A stretch of 64,000 nucleotides of DNA from Trichobilharzia regenti (GCA_944472135.2 OX235265.1:94334984-94398983); one strand, 5' to 3'; counted from the first letter of the stretch, positions 14,201 through 24,823 are shown. Notes: generated from the sequence alone by a model not told the origin. Made by a program: numbers and translations.

Positions 14201-15231
14201 ACAAGTTCAAAGTGGGTCTCACAAACAACTGGAAATGTCACAAATATGATGTACTTACAGGTGAATTTAAAGCTTAATAGACTTTAAAACTCTTTCTGAA
14301 TGATTTACTGATAATTATTGTTTATTCTGTATCTCTTATGTATGACGTCAGCACCTGTACAGAAATGCTACTTACCTTCCCAACTAACGCAATCGTTTAT
14401 GATTCCCGCGTGAAATTGACACGTATTTTTTTCAATCACAGTTTAGATTTGACGCTATATCTATTTCCTTATTTGTACACTTCATTTTAAATGTTTCTCT
14501 CACATTTACCAGTATTCAACTTATTTCTAAACTAACAAATCATGTTATATATTCTATAAGTTTTCATAAGTGTACATATGTTCATGCCTGTAAAAATGGC
14601 TGGTTTCTGTTACAGAAATAAAGTTATTATTATTATATTATTATTCCTGTTTATGCAGGAACATACCAATTGTACAGGCATGGATAAGTTATTATATAAA
14701 TTACACATAATTTGATGTATGATGAATTCACAGTTTGGTTGTTCTTTCTGACATTAGAGTCAGTCGGAACAGTCTGCTATAAAGTCTGTTTGTGTAGCAC
14801 ATAAAGAAATATAGAAATATTGTCTTCGCACTAACAAAATACCCAGACATCAGATGAATGTAACACAAATATCTGGGGAAAATAAAGCTTGAAGTCAATT
14901 CTCCTATATAACTTTGTTGTGAACAGCACCCTTGGCTTAAAGTTTATTGATGTATTATGTTGAGGTCAGTGATATATTTATTCCATTTTTTCAGCAGTCT
15001 TATCGTAGTTTTATAACAGGAAGGAAATTTGATCGTGGATTCGAAAACTAGATAAGGTTATGTTAAGTTGTTTTACTGCATCAAATGGTGCTGTAAGTCC
15101 TACAGTTCTTCAAGGGTAGTTCGTCAAGCCAGAATCCACAACATTTGATGTGCTGATTGCACATGTGTTTGTGTTAAATACTTGTGTGAGTTCCAATTAC
15201 TGTGATTGTTGGTTAATCTTGTTTGTGTCCG
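2206..15231 (+). repeat. Tandem array, 1,731-bp unit, about 7.5 copies
   Basis: Units begin at 2206, 3941, 5672, 7403, 9134, 10865, 12596 and 14327 (last one partial). Spacing is exactly 1,731 bp from the second unit on; the first is 1,735. Units differ by only a few substitutions each. Each unit contains a (TTA)n run near position 300; 150 bp from the 3' region of the BEL/Pao-like element (unit 1: 2969-3118, matching 30,191-30,340); and a block resembling 47,027-47,230. A minus-strand frame of 62-72 residues (3536-3754 in unit 1) recurs in each full unit; it matches no family I know, varies in length between units and looks like chance. No rRNA, tRNA or ribozyme core was seen. The array stops where the final 150-bp piece continues into real element sequence. 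Confidence 0.95.
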
Positions 15232-16368
15232 GAGATTCCACATTTTTTTGTCTTCAATCTGGGAATGTTTGTGGGCGTACTTGTGTAAGCCTTGCATCTC
15301 TTCAAATTAATTCCACTAAAACATGATGTCCGACATTATTTGTATTTTTTGTGTATATGCGTTTTGTGTCATACTATTTGGTATTTTTTGAATCATTTTT
15401 TTACTCGTTGTTTTCCTACCGTGTTTTTATTGCATAATTTTGTTAAAAAGTTTCGTCGTTATTGCTTCTGAATTTGTGTCCACTCTTCTACATCCGTGAA
15501 TGAATTGATTGATGTTAAGGACAGCAGATGGGTCGTATACGCCGGGGAGGCTAGGCTATTGCTGTGAATGAAATGCACACGGAGATAGTTGTTAGCTGCG
15601 GTCCGACACGCCGGGGAGAAAGAGTGTAAACGACTGAGGCTCGCATGCGTCACCGCTACTAGAACTGAGGCAGAATGAGTGACAAGCGATTTCAGTGGTA
15701 ATTGATAATGAGTAGATAAGAGGATGTGCGTAGAGTATCGTGAGGTGCTGCCATGGTCACGTTGCATTCTGCAAGAGTCATTCTAGTAAGTGGCGATTGT
15801 GTTGCAAGATGTCAAGAGGAGGTCTCTGTCTGGAGGCGCAGGTCGTCATTGATGTGTGAGATTGTGCTGTGGGTATGCTTGTGGTGTGTTGGCTTTTCTG
15901 TTTGTTTTCCATTTCAGCTCTGTCCGTGTGACCCAGGTTCTCGCAATGGCATCCAAGTCAACGTGCATTGATCGTGAAGGAAAAAATGGTTGGATCCATT
16001 TTTTGCCGGGGAGTGTCAATGGAGTTGAAGATTGAACGATCAATTCATGGTTGTTTGCTCAAAACCAACTTCCCAATTTTCGCAGAGGCATCAATACGAC
16101 AGTCATCGTCTCATCGGTCGCTGTTCAGAAAGAAGAGTAAAAAACCGTCAGAAGTAATATTGTGATTTATTATTGTAATATTTGTTCACAGACCTTAGTC
16201 ATACGTGATTTATATGTTGGTGTAACAATAAAGAATCCTCGAGTCAACAATTGGTGTTTTGGTTTTTTCGTCCGTTATTACTAAGCGTTTCCGAGAAACT
16301 TCAAGGAACAGCGTGAGTCTGAGCGCAGCAGGAGCTGAGCATTGACGGTTTACGAGAGGTGGCTGACA
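15090..16368 (+). mobile_element. BEL/Pao-like gag element, 5'-truncated copy
   Basis: This is the 3' third of the family whose full copies lie at 27,501 and 43,061. The first 150 bp (15,090-15,239) are also the end of the last satellite unit. Unique 3' internal sequence follows, with GACACGCCGGGGAGAAAGAG near 15,605, then the hairpin at 15,981-16,004 and a 3' LTR at 16,014-16,368. LTR, gag and most 5' sequence are missing. The flank after the LTR is ACGTT. Differences from the intact copies (for example TTGTGATTT and AATAAAGAATCC in the LTR) place it in an older subfamily together with the copies at 49,656 and 58,535. Confidence 0.85.
16014..16368 (+). repeat. 3' LTR of truncated gag element
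   Basis: Begins TGTCAATGGAGTTGAAG and ends GGCTGACA, with an AATAAA signal near 16,229. The final bases deviate from the TTGACA end of the youngest copies. Confidence 0.85.
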
Positions 16369-16775
16369 ACGTTACTATGAACTTTATCACACATGTGATG
16401 TTTCAACTTTCGCTTAATCAGTTTTCACTTACATGAGCACCTGTTTCTATTTTAACGGTTACTTCCAACCTTTGACTACTGATTTAGTACGTTTCGTTAT
16501 ATACCATTCATACGAAATATAGGCACTGATAATAATTACTGCTTACAGATTTATCACGAGAACGAGAATGTGCTCCATATTGACGACGATATACCTCATG
16601 GGTGGACGTATCTTCTAAACCCACTACTCAATACAACACATGGCCCTAACCCCTAACTCTGTAGCTCACAACATTCTATAAAGTTAGTAGTGACTATTAA
16701 CAAGTGGAATGTCTATTTGAGGTATAGAGAATACATTTATTGGTGATTAAACAAAAAATACAAAATCAACGATAC

Positions 16776-17658
16776 TATTTATTATTATTATTATTATTGT
16801 ATCCTTTAGTTCCTAGAGGAACATAGGGCTTCAGCTGCGCACCTCCATTGACTTCGGTTTTCTGACAACTTTTTCACCCTGCTCCAGGTCTGCCCACATG
16901 CTTTCATCTCCTCTTCACATGACCCCCTCCAAGTCACCCTTGGACGACCAACTCGCCGCCTCCCTTTCGGGTTCCAATCGAGGGCTTGTCTAGTGATGTC
17001 ACTTGATGGTTTCCTCAGCGTATGGCCAATCCATCTCCATTTCTTCCTGCCTATTTGTTTCACAATCGGTTCCTGATTGGTTCGCTCCCAGAGATCCCTG
17101 TTGCTGATCTTTTCTGGCCATCTGATCTTGAGTATTGAGCGGAGACAGTTGTTAACGAAGGTTTGAAGTTTGTTTGAGATGCTCTTTATGACTCGCCAAG
17201 TCTCTGATCCGTATAGTAGCACTGACTTCACATTGGAGTTGAAAATCCGGATCTTATTTTTGATGCTGATTGCTGTTGACCTCCACACAGATTTGAGAGT
17301 AATGAAAGCTTGTCTTGCTTTTCCGATTCTGGCTTTGATGTCTTCGTCAGTTCCGCCTGTAGTTGAGACGATGCTTCCCAGGTAGGTGAAGGAGGTTGTT
17401 TCTTTCAGGTTCTTCCCATTTATGCTTATTGTGGTCTGTTGTTGCTTTTGATGTTGGCAAGGAATCTTCATCATCTCTGTTTTATCTATGTTCACGTGAA
17501 GTCCTATCTTTGATGCTTCTTCTGCCAACTTGTTACTTTTCATTTGCATATCTTCCAGTTTATGGTAAATCAGACATATATCATCGGCGAAATCCAGATC
17601 CTCCAAGTCTTTTGTGTCAGTCCATTTTATGCCTGTTCCCTCGTTGGTTGCCGTTGTC
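16776..17658 (-). pseudogene. RTE/SR2-like reverse transcriptase, C-terminal part
   Basis: Minus strand. The open frame, ending at a stop at 16,806, covers the RT palm motif LDFADDICLI, the thumb with FTYLGSIVS and LLYGSETW, and the family's C-terminal block (KKWRWIGHTLRKP, RRRVGRPRVTWR). This order is typical of RTE-clade LINEs known from schistosomes as SR2. A 3' UTR of some 25 bp and an (AAT)n tail follow, as expected for RTE. The insertion is 5'-truncated; the frame upstream of about 17,658 is host arm sequence. Arm 2 carries the uninterrupted site (near 58,130), so this is a younger, frame-intact but partial insertion. The endonuclease and RT fingers are absent. Confidence 0.9.
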
Positions 17659-18068
17659 TGGAAACCACTTTCTTCAGCAACGAATCCCACGAGGTTACTG
17701 CAACTACACATTAGCTAAAAAAGAAAACAAGGCTCACAGGATGTATACATGAATATAACTACCAATATAATATTAACGAGATAGCACAGTAAGAATTAAT
17801 GAAAGTTTATATCAATGTGCGATTACATCAGTCACTATTTTGACACAAATGGATCTTTAGACGAAGTGATAAGTAGACGTAATTTGTCTGAGCCGTGTAG
17901 TGTTTTATTTGTGCAACACATTTTGGACAATCTGGTCACGCATGGACTTGTCATAGGAATGCATATGAAATTATTAGAGTTAAGAGGTTAGAAAATAAAT
18001 TTGGGTGTAATTAAAATCACATATTGAAGTTCAAAATGACAATGAAGAACACCTAACCAAACAACAGG

Positions 18069-18419
18069 TATAAGTACACCTACCCTGACTGATACCAAAA
18101 CGAAGTTTAACAAAGAAGGTTTCGTGTGATGACGAATAGTTCTGGAACTCACGAAGGTGGTTTAAACCTCCTAATCACACTTGAGCTTCCACAAACTTTA
18201 GGATGCAATCCAAACACGTTTTACAGATAGGTTTAAAAACGTACCAACGTCAATTTTATGTTCTGTCTCCATGAGATATTTTGCAATAGAGGAGCTGGGG
18301 CTCCTATTCTCACCATTAATAGATTCTAAAGATTCCGTTTGCTTTTGGAGGCATTTAGGAATATGATGCGTAGCCCTTACTTGCAGAAATCGACGAACCC
18401 TCCCTAGTGGATACAGCAA
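18069..18419 (-). pseudogene. Penelope-like GIY-YIG remnant in arm 1
   Basis: Minus strand. A 73-residue frame (18,198-18,419) includes VRATHHIPKCLQ, SSSSIAKYL-like sequence (here SPSSSIAKYLMETEHK) and [13 protein letters not shown]. The next frame continues with FVEAQ and then RRFKPPS. The family order (HIPKW, SSIxxHLxETGH, AEA, KPP) is that of Penelope-like C-termini. Frameshifts after VWIAS and the TGH to TEH change show decay. Paralogue of 57,366-57,712 in arm 2. Confidence 0.55.
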
Positions 18420-18654
18420 CCGCTTCTAAACCTTACGTCCATAGCTTTAAGAGATGTCAGACACTGCTTCTACGCGATTTCAAAATAATTTTGCGAATTA
18501 ACTTCGAACAAGCGCGAATAATGTGGCATCAGGACAATAATAAAAATCGGTAGTTTATGAAACCAAACTCAATAATGGGACAAAATGACGTACGGCTCAG
18601 ATGTCTTTACGTACCTGATCACGAGAATGGTATTTAAATCCACCAAATTACCAG

Positions 18655-18914
18655 TGTGGTGAGAGCAGGCTGCTAGCCGATTGGTTGGCACTAATCTACG
18701 TTAAGGTCTAGGTCACTAATATGGGCCGTGAGAAAATATCAACAAGGCTGAGTCAACAACCAATCAGAAGCCTGCGTTTGTCTACCTAACTTCTGATAAA
18801 CAACCAATCAGATGACTGCGCTTGTCTATAATAATGTAGTTGAAATATGTATAAATACGTGTTGATTTCATAATAAAACGATCTGTTGCCTGGCCCTTGT
18901 CTTCTGTTGTTACA
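18655..18914 (+). promoter_or_regulatory. LTR promoter of the mini-element, with CCAAT, TATA and poly(A) signals
   Basis: CCAAT motifs at about 18,760 and 18,804 (each in AACAACCAATCAGA) and an inverted one near 18,675 lie upstream of a TATA box, TATAAATA, at 18,850-18,857. AATAAA follows at 18,872-18,877. The order is that of an RNA polymerase II LTR promoter. The 326-328-bp LTRs of copy 2 have an additional segment with one more inverted CCAAT motif (GTGATTGG). Confidence 0.65.
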
Positions 18915-18938
18915 TTTGGTGTCGCTGCCTACCGACAA

Positions 18939-19358
18939 ATGAAAAGCCTATACCCTGCTGTTTTCGATGGAGACATATGGATCTTCGGGCAGGACTTCAA
19001 GGCTTCTGCGCAGTTGAGTGGCGTTCAAAATCTGTCAGCGATGGAGCTGCTACTTGAGACGCTGCTGGGAGGTCGGGCGAAAGCAGCATATGAAGGTGTA
19101 GGCCGAAGTATGGACGAATGTTCGACAGGGTCAGGCAAACAGTTTCCAAAGTGGGAAGGACCATATATGGTCACTTCGAGATGGGGTTACGCAGACACAG
19201 TCGCAATGGCGAGCAATGAGAGGCGCGTGAACGTCAGCGAGCTCCAGAAATGGATACAGCGAGACAAGCCAACGATGACGCCTGCACCAAGTAGATCAAG
19301 CCGACTTCAGTCGCACATATTTGACGGGGGGACGAGTGTGGTGAGAGCAGGCTGCTAG
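18939..19358 (+). CDS. Fused Gag N-terminus and integrase C-terminus, mini-element copy 1
   Basis: 139 residues from the first ATG after the primer site; the stop lies just inside the 3' LTR. Residues 1-50 (with FDGDIWIFGQDFKASAQLSG and MELLLETLLGGRA) resemble the start of Gypsy/Ty3 Gag. From about residue 65 the protein switches to KQFPKWEGPYMV and RRVNVSELQKWIQR, the chromodomain-proximal or C-terminal tail typical of Gypsy integrases. Protease, RT, RNase H and the integrase core are absent. Copy 2 has the same length (420 bp) and the same junction. Whether the protein is made is unknown; it may only mark the deletion that founded the family. Confidence 0.6.
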   Translation: MKSLYPAVFDGDIWIFGQDFKASAQLSGVQNLSAMELLLETLLGGRAKAAYEGVGRSMDECSTGSGKQFPKWEGPYMVTSRWGYADTVAMASNERRVNVSELQKWIQRDKPTMTPAPSRSSRLQSHIFDGGTSVVRAGC

Positions 19359-19597
19359 CCGATTGGTTGGCACTAATCTACGTTAAGGTCTAGGTCACTA
19401 ATATGGGCCGTGAGAAAATATCAACAAGGCTGAGTCAACAACCAATCAGAAGCCTGCGTTTGTCTACCTAACTTCTGATAAACAACCAATCAGATGACTG
19501 CGCTTGTCTATAATAATGTAGTTGAAATATGTATAAATACGTGTTGATTTTCATAATAAAACGATCTGTTGCCTGGCCCTTGTCTTCTGTTGTTACA
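19337..19597 (+). repeat. 3' LTR of mini-element copy 1
   Basis: Almost identical to the 5' LTR; a single extra T near 19,550 accounts for the 1-bp length difference. This indicates a fairly recent insertion. Confidence 0.9.
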
Positions 19598-19955
19598 CCA
19601 GAATGGTACAGTGTGCACTTGACTCATTTAAAAATTTTGGCAGAAAACAGTGAATGTTGTAAGTGATCGTAAAACATATTGCAGTTTCTACCCATTTGTG
19701 AACACTAATTTTCGCTTATATCTATGCATTCCGTTAACTTTCAGCTATCAAAATACCACATAAAAGAGAGGAAGGATGCACGAATGCGATATCAACCATA
19801 TTCTTCGGTTACCACGACAGTAATAGGTACTGCATAATAGCTGATAGAGAAATTTACGATCGAGTACAGGTTTCCGCCAAACTGCAAAGAAATTTATCGA
19901 ATGACAGTCGTCAAAATGTACGCGAAGCTTACTCGGTACACCAAATAATGATTGC

Positions 19956-20867
19956 ATGAACCATTTATTTAAGCGTCCTGTCGCACAGGCAATCAGTAAA
20001 TGCTCAAGAACAATATCAAACAACAATTTTCATACAAATTTATCCAACAAGAGCAAAATAAGCACCGGAATCGCGTCTACTGCGTTTGCCTGGACGACTA
20101 GCTCCAACTCGAATCAACGAAACCGCGCAAATACCATCAAGGTTACGCCGGAGGCGCCACTTCAAATAGGGGATATACCACATCAACGCCCGGCCTTCAG
20201 CAGGAAGGTAAGGTGAGGTTAATTAATACTTGATACATTTAGACTGGAAATCCTTTTGTACGCATGTTTTTATATCGTCTTGTTGAGGCTGAGACATCTA
20301 AAAGGAGAATGCATTGATTACTAACTATTTAGATTTCATCACTACCTTAGCGTCATTAGGACGGTTGATCGCAGGGTATGGAACCATGTCAGGCATCACT
20401 GGGTGCCTAAGAAAGAGACGTGCGCTGCTGTATATATGCGGAATACCCTATTGCTGTTTAATGGTACCAGAAATAGAGTTGAAAGCTCTCACAGTCACCT
20501 ATAACGATATCTGAACAGAAGAGATCTCCTACACGTATGCCTGTACAAGGCCTATAAGTGGTGTGCACGCACAGAGAAGCGTCGGAGTGTTGAAGCCATC
20601 GTCGGAAGTTATCGGATTCATAAGTACCACGCGCCAGAAGCAGTTACGTCGATATTACGAAACTTCACTCCTTATGCCGCTAAGTTAATTGCCAAGGACT
20701 ATAGCCGCAATCGTCGAATGAACGTAGAGTTGTATACTGATGATATGGCTGTCATAACTGACGACATCTAGCTGCACCAAGTGGATTATACCAATGGAAC
20801 TTGTACCTGCAGGATTTTTCAGGCACCAAGAACACCTTCCCGGCATATGCTGCTGTGTCGTACTTAA
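19956..20867 (+). pseudogene. SWIM-zinc-finger protein (ZSWIM/MULE-like) pseudogene, arm 1
   Basis: The 3' part (20,541-20,867) reads YKAYKWC..EKRRSVEAIVGSYR, then LRNFTPYAAKLIAKDYSRNR, then GTCTCRIFQ and SRHMLLCR. The last two match a SWIM finger (CxC ... CxH), found in ZSWIM proteins and MULE-type transposases, but the third cysteine is serine. A TAG at 20,769-20,771 interrupts this copy, while arm 2 has TAC (Tyr). Upstream, an 86-residue frame (19,956-20,216) ends at a good donor, AAG/GTAAGG, and a TACTAAC branch site plus TTTAG acceptor lie at about 20,315-20,331, suggesting a ~115-bp intron. The N-terminal frame was not recognised and its link to the SWIM part is inference. Confidence 0.55.
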
Positions 20868-21392
20868 ATTCCTCAGTTTACAGATAAATCAAACTCTTAC
20901 TAATATTAAAATTATTACTTTTAGTTGACAAAGTACTTCGACTGTGTCGCAGATGGTTTTGGCGGGATGCGTTACTACTAAGTATTGTGCTGTGTGAAAG
21001 TTCAGTAAATGAACCTTGCAGAGAGAAACTGCAACTTCGCCGGCAATTGAACAGAAGCTTCGCAGTTACGCGGGATAATTATAGTAATGAATACACTATT
21101 AGTGCACTGCGCGCAACCCTGAATTACTTTCAGAATTTCCTTGTCTGAAAATGGAAGATGTACATATATTTTATGTCGATAACTGCAAATATACCCTAAC
21201 TTCTAAACTGCATACGCCTTCTGTTTTACCGTTTCGTGTGACAAAAGCTTGATAGTCAATTGCGAATATGGTAGAAAGTGTTTTAAAGAGGGAAAGTAGA
21301 AGTGAGGACTAGGCGGAATTTTCAGTACTTAGTATGAGAAGTAATACAATAAGGTACTGTTTTGGAATATAAAAGATTACTAATATTACTAC

Positions 21393-21913
21393 AAAGCCTT
21401 CCACTCACTGCATTTCTTTCCATTCCTACCATTTCTTACGCCAGCGTTACTTACTTATAGCTCACTGTTACTTCTTCGTTGCACCCTATTTACACAATGC
21501 AAGAAATTGAGAAAATGAGTGCAATACTTAGGATACGGCAGTAATAAGGGTATAAGCAGATTAACACTGCAGCGACGTACAACAGTAATAATAATTTGTT
21601 TTGTTCCAAAACAGTATTAATGTTACAGTGTTGAATTTGTAGCATCTCGTACATTACTGCATCCAATTTTATGAACCAATATTCGAAAAAGTTGTTAAGA
21701 TTACATTACAGCATTGTCAAGGACACTTCAGATTTGGTATTAGTAGTGGCAGTGAAATCCATATGTATATTTATATATATTTATTTACCAGAAAAATGTA
21801 AATAATAGGGTTGGTAACTAAAATTGTCAGTTAATTGAGGTAGTCTGACCGTAGATTAAAGTAGACAATAAAAGGGCCAGTTATTTAACTAACAACACAG
21901 TAATTCATAAGTC
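21393..21913. other. Non-coding stretch inside the inner end of arm 1
   Basis: No gene seen. Part of it (about 21,410-21,560), together with arm sequence from 21,190, has a diverged direct relative at 62,330-63,000, with ACTTAGGAWACGGCA-type words in the same order. It therefore belongs to an older, larger repeat than the arms. Confidence 0.4.
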
Positions 21914-22186
21914 TTACGCTTTACGTTGTCTCTGCCACATAGAACACTGACTGTCTATATGCGGTATCGCTGAGTTCTCACGCTTGATTGGACGATCATA
22001 TAATCTTTTATACTGACTTCTGGTTCCATCAGATGAAATCAAAGGGAAGAGCTGAGAATAAAGGGAATGTTTAGGGTTAGACAGTATAGATTTGGAGCAT
22101 TTCTCGCATGAGTTCATATGTCTTTCATCTAATGCATTAATGAGTTGACTAAATGGTACACCACTTGACCTACTAATATTACTGTC
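21914..22186 (-). pseudogene. CR1-like LINE ORF2, second subfamily, C-terminal fragment
   Basis: Minus-strand frame with SRSSGVPFSQLINALDERHM, CEKCSKSILS and HSLYSQLFPLISSDG. It corresponds residue for residue to the tail of the LINE at 50,764-51,195 (TSGVKLSQLV.., CEKRSKTILS, HHLYSQLSLCISSG). It is a different subfamily from the CR1 copy that starts immediately to its right. The join at about 22,186 is a truncation or insertion boundary. Confidence 0.7.
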
Positions 22187-22251
22187 CTGTGTAGAAATGT
22201 TTATCATCCAGTTCCAATAATATCAAAATTTATAATTGTAGTTTGTTGTAA

Positions 22252-23747
22252 CTACACGTTTAAAGAACTTAAAATATCTATGTGGAGTGAAAAAGAGGGT
22301 TTAAGAGTCAGACGTAGAAGTGCATTGTTGTCTTTGAGCAGTCTGGTGACTGAGGAGATGAACACTGGAAGTGTGTTTGCATCACGCATATTAGCTGGTA
22401 GTCTATTCCAAATGACTGAAAACTTATTTGAGAAGTTGTACCGCACGTAAGTCTGACAGTGCTGCATAGCAGCTAGGTTGTGATGATTTCTGAGATTGTA
22501 ACTGATGACAGTGTTAGGTTTAGTTATAGGCTCGGAGGAATGCAAGAGAAGATTAGTTAGCTTATAGTAAAAGATAAGGTTTAGCTTAAGACGTCTTTTC
22601 CAGAGGGGTTCTAATCTTAGTCTGTCGCATGGCTCATGGTATTCCAGACCACCATCTAAACCAAGAGTTCTTGAGGTAAACTGCCGTTGCACTCCCTCTA
22701 ATTTAAGCTTGTCATTTTGTCTGAGACCTCTAAGAATAAACGTGCAGTATTCTAAGATAGGTCGGACACGTACTTTGTATAATAAAACCCTAGTTTCACA
22801 ACGAAAGAAATTGCGTGTTATGCATCCTATCAGCCTTCGTGTTTTACGTCTGGCATAATCAGTCTGTTCGGCGAACGTTAGGTTACTAGAGTTGGATCAA
22901 GGTTGCTGTTGCCAATACAAATCCAGCCGCATTTTTCAATGTTAAAATTAAGACAGGATTCAGCACACCATGTTGCGAGACTACTTAGTTCAAGATGTAT
23001 TTTAGTAACCATATCGCTTAATTCATGAGTGTAGCAGGAGTAGACGACTTTGAGGTCGTCAGCATATAGGAATGGTTCACCTGAGGTGAAACACTTGCAA
23101 ATGCTGTTAATGTAGACTGTGAATAAAAGTGGACCTAGGACACTACCTTGCACAGCGCCACTTGAGATCTGCCTAGGATGAGACAATACAGATCCAACTT
23201 TGGTTATTTGTACCCTGTTGCTTAGGAACGATTTTAACCAGTTCGGTAATGGGTTGCGAATTTCACATGAGTACAGTTTCTGAAAGAGAATACTGTGAGA
23301 TACCATGTCAAATGCCCTAGATATATCGAAGTATATAACAACGACTAGCTTACGTGCTTCGCGACTACTAGTGATGCAGTTGAAAAAGTCGAAGTGGCAA
23401 GTAACGCAGGATCCATTTTTAAGAAATGCGTGTTGAGACCTTGTAACAAGATCTTTCCTAGGTAGGTAGTCTGACAATTGATCTTTTATAACTTTCTCCA
23501 TGATTTGTGAGGTAACTGGGGTTATATTTATGGGTCTGTAATTGCGGACGTTTGCCTTATCACCAGATTTGTAGTGTGGAATTATGAAGCTAGTTTTCCA
23601 CTCGCTAGGGTTAGTGCCTGTGTACATAGATATTGAGAAGAATTTAAGAAGTAACAGGGGTATATCACACCCACTGTTTTTGAAAATTCTCGAAGCGAGG
23701 CCATCCGGTCCCGTACTAGTGGAAGGTTTAAGGCTTTTAATTGCTTG
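22252..23747 (-). pseudogene. CR1-like ORF2, reverse transcriptase and C-terminus
   Basis: RT domain in order: STSTGPDGLASRIFK, WKTSFIIPHYKSGDKANVRN, NYRPINITPV, FDISRAFDMVSHSILF (motif A), SSGAVQGSVLGPLLFTVYIN (motif B) and FLYADDLKVV (catalytic motif C). The RT frame ends at a TAA at 22,878-22,880. Sequence then resumes in another frame (TFAEQTDYARRKTRR, RPILEYCTFI) to the C-terminal frame at 22,252-22,692. A stretch normally found between these parts appears deleted. Catalytic residues are intact, but the protein would be truncated. Together with 24,824-26,255 it forms one ORF2. Confidence 0.9.
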
Positions 23748-24823
23748 TGTAACAACAGAAGACAAGGGCCAGGCAACAGATCGTTTTATTATGAAATCAA
23801 CACGTATTTATACATATTTCAACTACATTATTATAGACAAGTGCAGTCATCTGATTGGTTGTTTCGGGACAAAACGCAGGCTTCTGATTGGTTGTTTCGG
23901 GATTCCTTGACAAATAGAGTTCTCTATCTGCGAATCATATTTTGCCACGTTAACTTTGCTGTGATTGGTTGTTGACTCAGCCTTGTTCATATCTTCTCAC
24001 GGCCCACATTAGTGACCTAGACCTTAACGTAGATTAGTGCCAACCAATCGGCTAGCAGCCTGCTCTCACCACACTCGTCCCCCCGTCAAATACGTGCGAC
24101 TGAAGTCGGCTTGATCTACTTGGTGCAGGCGTCATCGTTGGCTTGTCTCGCTGTATCCATTTCTGGAGCTCGCTGACGTTCACGCGCCTCTCATTGTTCT
24201 CCATTGCGACTGTGTCTGCGTAACCCCATCTCGAAGTGACCATATATGATCCTTCCCACTTTGGAAACTGTTTGCCTGACCCTGTCGAACATTCGTCCAT
24301 ACTTCGGCCCACACCTTCATATGCTGCTTTCGCCCGACCTCCCAGCAGCGTCTCAAGTAGCAGCTCCATCGCTGACAGATTTTGAACGCCACTCAACTGC
24401 GCAGAAGCCTTGAAGTCCTGCCCGAAGATCCATATGTCTCCATCGAAAACAGCAGGGTATAGGCTTTTCATTTGTCGGTAGGCAGCGACACCAAATGTAA
24501 CAACAGAAGACAAGGGCCAGGCAACAGATCGTTTTATTATGAAAATCAACACGTATTTATACATATTTCAACTACATTATTATAGACAAGTGCAGTCATC
24601 TGATTGGTTGTTTGGGTAGACAAACGCAGGCTTCTGATTGGTTGTTTCGGGATTTCTTGACAAATAGAGTTCTCTATCTGCGAATCATATTTTGCCACGT
24701 TAACTTTGCTGTGATTGGTTGTTGACTCAGCCTTGTTCATATCTTCTCACGGCCCACATTAGTGACCTAGACCTTAACGTAGATTAGTGCCAACCAATCG
24801 GCTAGCAGCCTGCTCTCACCACA
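23748..24823 (-). mobile_element. Gypsy-like mini-element, copy 2, inserted in CR1 ORF2
   Basis: Minus strand. LTRs at 23,748-24,073 (326 bp, 3' LTR) and 24,496-24,823 (328 bp, 5' LTR), interior of exactly 422 bp as in copy 1, target duplication CTTG (23,744-23,747 and 24,824-24,827). Excising the element restores the CR1 ORF2 frame. The LTRs are about 66 bp longer than those of copy 1 because of an extra segment with an inverted CCAAT repeat. The two LTRs differ at few positions. Confidence 0.95.
24052..24471 (-). CDS. Fused Gag N-terminus and integrase C-terminus, mini-element copy 2
   Basis: 139 residues, same start, stop position and internal junction as copy 1, with only a few substitutions (WEGSYMV for WEGPYMV, AMENNERR for AMASNERR). 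The conserved length and frame in two independent insertions with different LTR subtypes show that the deleted form itself has moved. No catalytic domain is present. Confidence 0.6.
   Translation of the reverse strand: MKSLYPAVFDGDIWIFGQDFKASAQLSGVQNLSAMELLLETLLGGRAKAAYEGVGRSMDECSTGSGKQFPKWEGSYMVTSRWGYADTVAMENNERRVNVSELQKWIQRDKPTMTPAPSRSSRLQSHVFDGGTSVVRAGC

Larger units (their letters stand above)
18655..19597 (+). mobile_element. Gypsy-like non-autonomous mini-element (TRIM-like), copy 1
   Basis: LTRs of 260 bp (18,655-18,914) and 261 bp (19,337-19,597) start TGTGGTGAGAGCAGG and end TGTTACA. They enclose only 422 bp. The element is flanked by a 4-bp target duplication, CCAG (18,651-18,654 and 19,598-19,601). 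The unoccupied site in arm 2, near 57,130, has CCAG once, which proves insertion after the inverted duplication. TGGTGTCGCTGCC just after the 5' LTR is a plausible tRNA primer site, and a G-rich run precedes the 3' LTR. The interior holds a short fusion of Gag start and integrase end. It needs proteins in trans. Confidence 0.95.
16369..21392. repeat. Large inverted repeat, arm 1
   Basis: Collinear in reverse complement with 55,346-58,534. Arm 1 is about 5,020 bp. Subtracting the RTE fragment (about 883 bp at 16,776-17,658) and the mini-element with one 4-bp duplication (947 bp at 18,655) leaves about 3,190 bp, equal to arm 2 (3,189 bp). The inner end is near 21,392 and the outer end abuts a gag-element LTR in both arms. 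Arms differ by scattered substitutions, so the duplication is not recent. Confidence 0.9.

Noticed and set aside
2206..15231. Hammerhead ribozyme or SINE-like core within the satellite
   Set aside because: No CUGAUGA ... GAAA core with suitable stems was found by eye; the satellite lacks the pattern seen in schistosome hammerhead repeats.
15459..15767. Antisense frame of about 100 residues near the 3' end of the gag element, as an envelope or regulatory gene
   Set aside because: It is full length in only two of four copies, lies opposite to the element's transcription and has low-complexity composition; copies at 46,117 and 59,230 are cut to 63 residues.
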